Of a stretch of 64,000 nucleotides of DNA, positions 56,199 through 64,000 are shown one piece after another. The stretch spans positions 1 to 64,000 of the forward strand of contig CATKHK010000018.1 of NCBI GenBank assembly GCA_949751835.1, written 5' to 3'. The stretch comes from Blepharisma japonicum. Lineage: Eukaryota > Ciliophora > Heterotrichea > Heterotrichida > Blepharismidae. The position numbers were made by a program, and so were the translations under genes. The notes under the pieces were generated by a model. The model saw only the letters and a program-made list of their open reading frames with translations, was not told the DNA's origin and did no database searches. The first letter of the stretch is position 1. The number at the start of each line of letters is the position of its first letter.

Positions 56199-57602
56199 AT
56201 GGAAGACCCAAAGAAAAGCGCAACACCTCTTCCATTCCGTATTTTCTAAACAGTGAAATCCTTTGTGGTGCTACTAACAGTTTTTGTTGAAGCTATGTTT
56301 AATTCTATGCTTTATCCATTTGTGGCTTATATGGTAGCTGATTTTTTTTATTGACTTGATAGAGATGATAAAGAGACGGATTCAATAGTTTCTTTTTATG
56401 CTGGACTTGTAGCATCATGCTTTAGTCTGGCTCAGTTTTTAAGTTCACCAATATGGTAGATGCTATTTAGGGGTCGCGTTTCAGATAAAATAGGAAGAAG
56501 ACCAGTATTATTGATTGGGATGATAGGTAATGTAATTACTGCTCCTTTGTTTGGGCTTGCTCCAAACTATACTTGGGCTATTATTTTCAGATCTATAAGC
56601 GGACTGGTGAATGGGAATACTGGAGTTGCCAAAGCTTATGCTACAGAAATTACTGATGATACTAATTCAGCAAAATTATTTAGCTACTTAGGATTTTCAT
56701 GGGGAATAGGAGTTATGCTTGGACCAATACTAGGAGGAGGTTTATCAAGGATTTCTGATAAGATTCCTAGTATATTTTCTCCAGACGGCTTCTGGGGCGA
56801 TTATCCTTATTTTTTGCCCATGCTCACAAGCTCATTTATCTCACTTATTGGACTTGTAATTGGATATTTTGTGTTGAATGAAACTAATAGGAAGGTAAAA
56901 GTCTTAAAAAGCCCTTGGCTGTTAACAAAAAATTCAAATTTTTTAACATGCACCACAATTTATGCTGTTTCTGGGCTATCATTTTTAAGTTTTCAAGAGG
57001 TCTTTCCATTTTGATGCAGAGCATTAAAAGCAAATGGGGGTCTTGGTTGGGATAGTGAAGGGGATATTGGGCTAATTCAGTCTTCTGGAGGGATTTCAGT
57101 CATTATTTTTCAGCTCTTTATAGTCCCAGCTGCAAGTAATGTATATGGAATTTTAAGTGTTTTGAAGGTAGCCTGAATTATATGTGTTCCAGTATTTATT
57201 ATTATTCCAAATATTTATGAACTTGATGGTGTTGCTTTATGACTTACTGTTGTTCCTCTATATGTAACTTTTGCTGCAATCCAAACATGTGTACTGACTG
57301 CTATCGGAATTGGTGTAAATAATTCAGTTGATTCTGATCTGTTAGGGACTGCAAACGGTTTCGCTCAAAGTGCTGTCAGCTTGCTACGGTTTATCGGCCC
57401 CGCAATGGCTGGATCTGTATTTGGATGGTCCCTTAACAACGACCTCGGCTACCCGCTCAACTCCCACCTAATATTCACACTAGTTGCCCTATTTGGGCTA
57501 CTTTGTATCGGTCTTCTCTACACCCTTGACGACACAATCAACAAAAGAAAGCAACTTTCATCTGTTCTGCTCCCTCTAATAGAAAAAGATAAACCTAGCT
57601 AA
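56199..57602 (+). CDS. MFS transporter, ZIFL/TetA-like, copy 2
   Basis: 457 residues from three exons (56199-56238, 56254-56455, 56471-57602), ATG to TAA. Signature GRVSDKIGRRPVLLIGMIG, then GLVNGNTGVAKAYATEITD and GIGVMLGPILGGGLSRISD. The N-terminal 15 residues differ from copy 1; the membrane core is strongly similar. Copy 2 uses TGG more often than copy 1 in the first half. The last 70 codons (from about 57400) are visibly richer in C-ending codons than the rest, a local composition shift. Confidence 0.88.
56239..56253 (+). other. 15-base intron 1 of MFS copy 2
   Basis: GTATTTTCTAAACAG; removal gives PLPFLKSFVVLL and eliminates an in-frame TAA. Confidence 0.9.
56456..56470 (+). other. 15-base intron 2 of MFS copy 2
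   Basis: GTAGATGCTATTTAG; removal gives SSPIWGRVSDK, with the Trp here TGG. Same position as intron 2 of copy 1. Confidence 0.92.
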
Positions 57603-57623
57603 TTTCTTTTTGAATAATTAAAA

Positions 57624-58400
57624 ATGTCAAAAGCTTTAAGTGCTGATATAATTTTGCTCAGAACCAAAGCTGGGTCACTCGATAACGTAAAAAACTTGAA
57701 TTTATGAGGAAATGACATTGACGATGTCAGTATCGTCAGTGAGATGCCGAATTTAGAAGTCTTATCACTGAGCGTGAATAAAATCACAACTCTCAAGCAT
57801 TTTCAATATTGCCGAAAATTGACCGAGCTTTATTTGAGGAAAAACCTTATTTCAGATTTGAATGAAATCAGATATCTGCAGGATCTGCCAAGTCTTAAAG
57901 TGCTTTGGCTGTGGGACAACCCATGTGCGGAACTTTCGAATTATAGAGCTATTGTGATTGGAGCGCTTCCTAATTTAGTGAAGCTAGATAACCAAGCTGT
58001 AACACCTGAAGAAAAATCGTCAGCTCCGTCTGCCAAACATTCAAAGCCACGTTATGAAGAGCCAAACAGACCTGAACCGCGCCGTGAAGAAGCTAGAAGT
58101 AGAGAAGAAGCGAGGAGGGAAGAACCAAGAAGGGAAGAACCAAGAAGAGAAGAATACAGAAGGGAAGAGCCCAAAGAATACAGAAGAGAAGAAGCGAAAT
58201 ATGAAGAACCACAAAGAAGAGAGCTGTCACCTATTTCTAATGAACAGCCAAGGGCAGTAAGAAACAGAAATGGGAACAGAGGGGCTGATTCAAGAAACGA
58301 AAATATTTTGTGCGCAGTTTTGTCACTTATTAAAGAGCTGGATAAGAGTGGTCTCGAGCTTGTCCAGAGAGATATTGAAAGGAAACTTGCAGGGATGTAG
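57624..58400 (+). CDS. CFAP410: CFAP410 (C21orf2-like) leucine-rich-repeat ciliary protein
   Basis: 258 residues, ATG to TAG, with one TGA as Trp (NLNLWGNDIDD). Leucine-rich repeats at about 20-110 (LTELYLRKNLISDLNEI, LPSLKVLWLWDNPC) are followed by the LRR cap LPNLVKLDNQAVTPEE, a hallmark of CFAP410. A highly charged linker of short EEPRR-type repeats (about 140-200) is next. The C-terminal helical domain NILCAVLSLIKELDKSGLEL is also conserved in the human protein. Known role: basal-body and ciliary module with NEK1 and SPATA7. The Glu/Arg repeats may vary in length between strains. Confidence 0.88.
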
Positions 58401-58424
58401 TAATTAAGTCAATATTCTTATAAT

Positions 58425-59450
58425 ATGGAGTGTTATTCACAACCAGGTCAAGTGTATTTATATGGAGTTTCTGGACTGACGTGATCGTTTATAGCTTGCT
58501 TGTGGCTTGTGAATACTTGGACTTGTAATGAAAGACATAGTAAGCCTCTCCAAAGGATGATGTCATTTGTCCTTATATTCAAAGGCCTGCATTGTATTTT
58601 TTACTCCCTTATGATGGCTTCGTGCCAGGATGGTTTGGTATCCCCTTACTGAAGCCTAGCAATAACAAGTACTTACACCTTATACAACACCTTTATCTAT
58701 ACGACTCTCATCTTAATAAGCAAAGGATTTTGTATTACAAGGGAATTTCTTGATCGCGGAGAAGTAACAGTAGTTGCTATGACAATGGGAGCTGTTTATT
58801 TAGGATTTAGTGCCTTTATGATAGAAAGAGATAAACTGATACCTCTGCTTATCATTATGCTAATTGTTTTGTTTTATCTGACTGTAAAATTCACCAAATC
58901 TATAATCATAGCACTTATTAGGAAGTATCAGGATTTGTTAGCAGCTAATGTAAGGCCAATGATCCCAACAGTTTTAAAGAAAATTACGATGATGAAGACT
59001 TTTTTATTTTTGGTTTATTTTTATTTTATTCAACAGCTTATGATTATTTTCTTATATTATGTGGGAATCGCAATAAATTCTGAAAGCTACTCACTTGTGA
59101 TTGACACTGCAGCTGAAGCAGGAGATATTTTGGGGATTGCAGGAATTTTCTTTGTGTTTAGATCCAAAGACCAAGGCCGCTATTTTGATAGCAATGAGCT
59201 GCCAAGCTCTCTGCAGCACCAGCCAATTGCACCATTTATGGAAGCAAAGATAGCTGAAAGCGCTAACATAAGCGATTTATCAGCTGGAAACCCAGTTGTC
59301 GTTTTGAATCCTCAAGACACAAAGGACGGTAATTTTTATATAGAAACTCCATATCATTATATGCTGGTTGCACTCCCTATAAGACTGGACCCAATGCATG
59401 ATGTCGCATTTGTACATGTTGATAATGACTTAAGGCAGCCTTTACTATAA
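58425..59450 (+). CDS. Seven-helix membrane protein, GPR180/TMEM145-like
   Basis: 341 residues, ATG to TAA, with two TGA as Trp in the first 85 codons. About seven hydrophobic segments lie between 13 and 245 (SFIACLWLVNTW, MSFVLIFKGLHCIFYSLMMA, TLYNTFIYTTLILISKGF, LIPLLIIMLIVLFYLTV, MKTFLFLVYFYFIQQLMIIF, DILGIAGIFFVF), followed by a soluble tail of about 90 residues. The FKGLHCIFYSL and ISKGFCITRE words resemble the seven-helix domain of the GPR180/TMEM145 (GOST-type) group. The luminal domain typical of that group is absent or very short. It starts 24 bases after CFAP410. Confidence 0.65.
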
Positions 59451-59476
59451 ATGACTAAGAAATTATATAAAATTAA

Positions 59477-60445
59477 ATGGAATATGTCGACAAGTACGGT
59501 TTTGTATCAGAAAGTAAGCCGAAAAGATCAAATCTGTCCTTCATAAAAGTGAATTCCAGGATTGAAAAATGACAAAAAATGCTAACACAGTGGGAAAAAT
59601 ATACTACAAGCAAAGAAAAAATACTGAAAAATAGATGCAGAAAAGGGATTCCTGATGTGATCAGAGGAAGAGCATGGTATATGATATCAAATACTCAGAA
59701 AGTGAAGGATTTTTACCCTAAAAATATGTATGAGGACATAAAAACAAGCAATTTACGCTCAGCGAATATGAATGATATTAATAAAGACCTAGCTAGAACA
59801 TTTCCGGAAAATGTGTATTTTAGGTTTCAAGGAGGCCAAGAAGCACTGCTAAATGTGCTGAGGGCTTATTCACTCTTAGATACTGAGGTAGGATATTGCC
59901 AAGGAATGGCTTATTTGGTAGGTGTTTTGTTGATGTTTATGGATGAAGAAAATGCTTTTTATATGTTTGTCAATATTATGTACAACTTTGATATGAGAGG
60001 CTATTTTTTAAATGGGATGGAAAAAACCTATTTGAGCCTTTATATTACCAACAAACTCATGAAAATATATGAGCCAGCCCTATGAGAGCATTTTAACGAC
60101 GTTGGCTTTGTTTCACAAATTTATGCTACACAATGATATGTCACAATTTTCACTTACTCATTTCACATGGAAACAATTTTAAGAATTTGGGACTGCTACT
60201 TGTATGAAGGACCAAAAATTTTATATAGGATGTCGCTAGGATTTATGAGATTTTCCAAAAATCATTTAAAAAATCTGGGGATTGATTTAATTCTTCGGAA
60301 GGTCAGGGAAATTGAAGAAACTATTGATGTTGAGCAGTGGTTTAAGGTCTCATTTAATATATCTTTATCAAGGAAAAGAATTAAAGAGATTGAAAAAGAA
60401 TACATTGAAGGCCCTGACGAAGAATTCATTCAATGGAGAGCGTAG
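59477..60445 (+). CDS. TBC-domain Rab GTPase-activating protein
   Basis: 322 residues, ATG to TAG, with three TGA as Trp. TBC domain (about 50-285): GIPDVIRGRAWYMI, NDINKDLARTFPEN (arginine finger IxxDxxR), DTEVGYCQGMAYLVGVLL (glutamine finger YxQ), QIYATQWYVTIFTYSF and ILRIWDCYLYEG. Both catalytic fingers are present, so it should accelerate GTP hydrolysis on a Rab protein; the Rab is unknown. The first 32 codons are linked to the domain through a TGA, and the family-typical domain start supports the ATG at 59477. Confidence 0.9.
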
Positions 60446-60537
60446 GAATATTTTACTTAATTGTACCATTATTTAATTTTTGTAAAAGGAAATAAGATTT
60501 GAAATTTTTAAAAATTAAAATGGCTAAAATAGATTAT

Positions 60538-61200
60538 TTATGATTTAACAGCATCAGGCTGATTTTCAGGGGCAGCTCTTTGAATTTCAGGGAGGGCCAA
60601 TAGAGTTTCAAAAACTCTAGAAACAATTGGAAAAGGAGTTAAGTCCACATTGCGTCTTCTGGCATTATAAACCTGAGGAACAAGGCATGCATCTGCAACA
60701 GTAAGCTGATCACCAACACAATAAGTTCCTGCAACTTGCTCTAGTGAATTCTCAAGAGCTCTAAACCCACTTGTAATCACTTCAACAGCCCACTCATTTT
60801 TATCCCCTCCCAGTTCTTCAATTTTATTAGTTAATTTTGAGTTTTGCAACGGATGAATCCACGAATTAACTATTTCACAAATCTCCCACATTTTGGCTCT
60901 AAGAATAGGGGAGGAAGGAAGCACTGAAGGAGTGGGGTGAATATCTTCGAGGTATTGAATTATAGCCAAGCTTTGGGATATGCCAATATCTTCCCCATGA
61001 AGGTATGGGACTTGCTTAAGCGGATTCTTTTCAATGTACTCTTCCCCCTTTTGCTCTCCAGAAAGGATATTGATAGCGTGGTATTGGTATGGGATATTTT
61101 TGATGCTTAATATAATTCTTACTCTCCAGCTGCAGGAGCTTCTCCAATAGCTGAAAAGGGTATACTCCATATTAAAAAGATTCTGGCTAAAATAGTGCAT
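60538..61200 (-). CDS. GSTZ1: Maleylacetoacetate isomerase / zeta-class GST
   Basis: 220 residues, ATG to TAA. The zeta-class signature SSCSWRVRIILSIK lies near the N-terminus; KQVPYLHGEDIGISQSLAII (cis-Pro and the glutathione-binding Ser) and QLTVADACLVPQVYNARR follow. The family isomerises maleylacetoacetate to fumarylacetoacetate in tyrosine breakdown. An internal Met at residue 11, directly before YTLFSYWRSS, is closer to the start position of relatives and may be the true start. No TGA is used. Confidence 0.9.
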   Translation of the reverse strand: MHYFSQNLFNMEYTLFSYWRSSCSWRVRIILSIKNIPYQYHAINILSGEQKGEEYIEKNPLKQVPYLHGEDIGISQSLAIIQYLEDIHPTPSVLPSSPILRAKMWEICEIVNSWIHPLQNSKLTNKIEELGGDKNEWAVEVITSGFRALENSLEQVAGTYCVGDQLTVADACLVPQVYNARRRNVDLTPFPIVSRVFETLLALPEIQRAAPENQPDAVKS

Positions 61201-61523
61201 CGATCATTATTCTTTATCTTTAAAGAATAAATCATAAAAAATCCTTAATTATTAATTAAAATATTTGCAAAATTATAAAGAATTAAAAATTCAGATTTAT
61301 CAGGCTTCAATATAAATTGATTTAAGAATGTTCATATATCAATATAAATTAAGCAAAGAGAAAAATAATTATAACCCTTGTGTCAGTAATATTGATAAAA
61401 AATAAGTTTAAATTTATAAAAATTGATAAATTTCCCTAAAATTCGGCCTGCTGGTGACTAATCAGGCACTTATTATTTTCACAATAATCTTTTAAATTTA
61501 ACTTCATAATTATAATTATAACT
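61201..61523. other. Divergent promoter region
   Basis: 323 A+T-rich bases between the divergent GSTZ-like and synaptojanin-like genes, with no reading frame of note. It must hold both promoters. Confidence 0.6.
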
Positions 61524-64000
61524 ATGAGTTACCCAGGTGTTCCCACAATGCGGCTTTATATAACTTCAAAGCATTTCATTCTCCAATGTCCAGACACAGG
61601 AGTATCAGCTCAGCTCTTAATGGAACGAAACACAGGAAGATGCGTTTGTACGTCTGGCTTTAGTCCATTAGAACAAGGAATTAGCAAGGACGATATACAG
61701 TATTTAGAAATCTTTTCCATTCTTGGTATAATTCCGATTGGTTCGGTTCTATTTGTAGGTGTGATTACAGAAGCTGATGTTATAGGGACAATCAACAGTT
61801 TTAATATCTATGAAGTCAAAGGAATTGAGATGATTGAATTTGAATCTAAAAATTGGGAAACTGAGGATATAACTTACCAGAAGCAGAGCATTATGAAATT
61901 ATTAACGTCAGGGTTTTTCTTTTCCTATTATTATGATATAACCAATTCGATACAAAATTCTAAAGAGGAAGGAACTTTGCATGATAGAGCGGAAAAAAGA
62001 TATTACTGAAATTTCGAATTATATAAAGATTTACTGCTGCAAGGAATCCACACACAGTGGCTTATACCTATAATCCAAGGATACGTCGGCATCAGAAATG
62101 TTAATCAAGGGATAAATACTTTTATTATGACCCTAATATCCCGAAGAAGCTGTGAAAGGACAGGAACTCGCTATAATTGCAGAGGTGTGGACGATGACGG
62201 AAATGTTGCAAATTTTGTAGAAACTGAGCAGATTTTGCAGATTAATGATGCCTTATTTTCTTATGTTCAGATTAGAGGCTCAGTTCCTTTGTTTTGGGAG
62301 CAAACTGGAGTTACTGCTCAGCTAGCACTGACGAGGTCTAGTGAAATGAGCATGCATGCATTTAGAAAACATGTGGATAATATGATTGAAACCTATAAGC
62401 ATGTTATGATGGTCAATTTATTATGCCAGACTAAATCACACGAGTGACTTTTAATTAACGAGTGGGAAAACATTTTTAACAGAATCTACCCAGAATACAC
62501 ACAGAAAATCGGATATCAATATTTCGATTTTCACTCGAATTGCAGAGGACAAAGATATAACAAATTAAATTTATTAGTGGACAGCTTGAGCGATTTTATA
62601 AATTACCATCTTTATTATTGCAAAATTGGTGACAAAGTAGAAGTTAGGCAAAAAGGAGTAATGAGAAGTAACTGCTTGGATTGCTTAGACAGAACTAACG
62701 TTGTTCAAAGTTATATCGCTTGGGAGCTCATCAGGATTCAGCTTAGAGTTGCTGGCTATGATTTTAATTTACGCTTAGATGATGGGTCCAATAACTTTGT
62801 AAAATCATTCAAACACTTATGGGCTGACAATGGAGACATACTAAGCATGCAATATACAGGAACAGGTTCCACCATCTCTAGTGTAACTAGAGAAGGAAAA
62901 CAAGGAATCAAAGGCCTTATCTCTTCAGGCATAAAATCCATAGGCCGTTTTTATAATGCCAACGTTCAAGATGCTGTGCGGCAGCAAAGTATAGACGCTG
63001 TCTTAAGAAGGAGGGGCACCCAAGGACTTATGAATAAAGTGGAACAAGAAATTTTTTTCAGAGAAAGCGAGTATTGCCAGTTCCAAAAGCTCAGATTCCG
63101 CTGTGTTACCTGAAATCTTGCTGGCCGCAAACTTCCCACAAATACCAATTTATTAAAGCTGTTTAGCGATGGGAATTATCCTGATATAATTGCTATTGCT
63201 TTTCAAGAAATTGTGAAACTGAATGCCAGAAATGTCGTCCAAGAAAGCTCGAATCAAGCCACCATTGCATCATTAAAAGAGCTTATTGAAAACAATCTAG
63301 AGCATATAGGCGAAAAATATTCTTTTGTTAGATGTGATGACTTAGTTGGGATTGCCTTGTATATTTATGCTTTAGATTCCATAAAAAATGCTATAAAACA
63401 TTGTGATTCAGATACTGTAAAAGTCGGTTTTAAAGGAAAAATGGGGAATAAAGGAGCCGTTTTAGTGAGGTTCAATATATTTGATACATCGTTTTGCTTT
63501 TTAGGCTGTCATTTAGCTAGTGGCTCTGACCAAAATGAAGCAAGAAAATCGCAGCTAATTGATATTCATGCCCGTGGGTTTCAAAAAGATAAAGCTGGGA
63601 AACCTAAATTATATACTGTATCAGGTCACGATATAAGAATCATTTGTGGAGATCTTAATTTCCGTATTGCCCTAGGAAATTATCAAGTCCGATCTCTTGT
63701 TCAGGCTGGAAATTTTGATGAGCTTTTCCAAGCTGAGCAACTCACTCATGCATTAAGATATGGAGAATTATCAAGCTATAAAGAATCTCCCATCAATTTT
63801 AAGCCAACTTATAAGTTTGATGTAGGAACTGATATTTATGACACGTCTAAAAAGCAAAGGTCGCCAGCTTGGTGTGACAGAATTTTGTACTCTGGAGAAA
63901 ATATCGAGCCAGTAAGCTATACCTCAATAGATGTTAAATACTCTGACCATCGGCCAGTTGTACATGAATTTTTAATTCAAGTCAAGCAAGTAGACAAACT
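61524..64000 (+). CDS. Synaptojanin-like SAC plus inositol 5-phosphatase (3' end outside window)
   Basis: At least 825 residues, ATG at 61524, still open at the window edge; four TGA as Trp. SAC domain (about 1-480): the CX5R(T/S) catalytic motif CLDCLDRTN lies near residue 384. The inositol-polyphosphate 5-phosphatase domain begins near 530: IAIAFQEIVKLNARN, KGAVLVRFN, GDLNFRI near 705, SPAWCDRILY near 782 and SDHRPV near 807. This order defines synaptojanin/INP51-53 proteins, which remove 4- and 5-phosphates from PI(4,5)P2 at endocytic membranes. A C-terminal proline-rich tail, if any, would be outside the window. Confidence 0.92.

Noticed and set aside
1-64000. Transposon, retroelement or virus-like element
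   Set aside because: I looked for transposase, reverse transcriptase, integrase or capsid-like reading frames and for long terminal or inverted repeats. The repeats present are explained by gene and spacer duplication.
1-64000. tRNA genes
   Set aside because: No stretch with a convincing B-box (GGTTCRANYCC-like) plus cloverleaf was seen by eye; a tRNAscan run would be decisive.

Overview
The window reads as somatic-type nuclear DNA of a heterotrich ciliate, most like Blepharisma. TGA is read as tryptophan throughout: paralogues alternate TGG and TGA at the same position, and many conserved proteins (myosin, TRM3-type methyltransferase, synaptojanin, TBC protein) are open only when TGA is sense, while TAA and TAG remain stops. 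Five introns of 15 or 16 nt can be placed. A+T content is high, genes are tightly packed and spacers are very A+T-rich. TGA=Trp and 15-16 nt introns are the combination known from Blepharisma; species is not resolved.

Left part (about 0.9-32 kb): an unstable, gene-family region. It holds a plus-strand array of a divergent kelch-like beta-propeller family of about 270-305 residues. I count 12 complete copies (starts 952, 3323, 7024, 9353, 11614, 14026, 16041, 17597, 21400, 23009, 24688, 25555), two copies with a single obvious lesion (4782, 31253) and about eight decayed or truncated relics. Nested tandem duplication is visible: a two-gene unit of about 2.3 kb is repeated between 3.3 and 10.8 kb, with opposite members decaying in different units. 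Interspersed are a probable pseudokinase with a RING-like tail (19015-20454), a MAP-kinase-like gene with altered activation motifs (28171-29355) and its truncated duplicate (27130-27606), a broken coiled-coil gene (29693-30635), and unassigned duplicated fragments.

Right part (about 32.8-64 kb): a dense, ordinary gene neighbourhood on both strands. In order: two Myb/SANT paralogues; an FHA + RING-variant protein; a Ser/Thr kinase; a TRM3/TARBP1-type 2'-O-methyltransferase (minus); a small membrane protein (minus); a myosin whose tail continues in frame into an RCC1 propeller; a probable acylated small protein; a PP2C phosphatase; a sigma-like GST (minus); a mitochondrial IF3-like protein (minus); a 1170-residue WD40-plus-cation-channel protein (minus); two small membrane proteins; two tandem MFS transporters sharing both intron positions; CFAP410; a seven-helix membrane protein; a TBC Rab-GAP; a zeta GST/maleylacetoacetate isomerase (minus); and the first 826 codons of a synaptojanin-like SAC + 5-phosphatase cut by the window end.

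The functions in the right half lean toward cytoskeleton, membrane traffic, phosphoinositides, calcium/cation signalling and cilia, but nothing shows that they form one pathway. No tRNA, rRNA, CRISPR, telomere or recognisable transposon or virus-like element was found. Among the less usual items are the kelch-like family with its birth-and-death pattern, and three domain fusions hidden by in-frame TGA: kinase-RING, myosin-RCC1 and WD40-channel.
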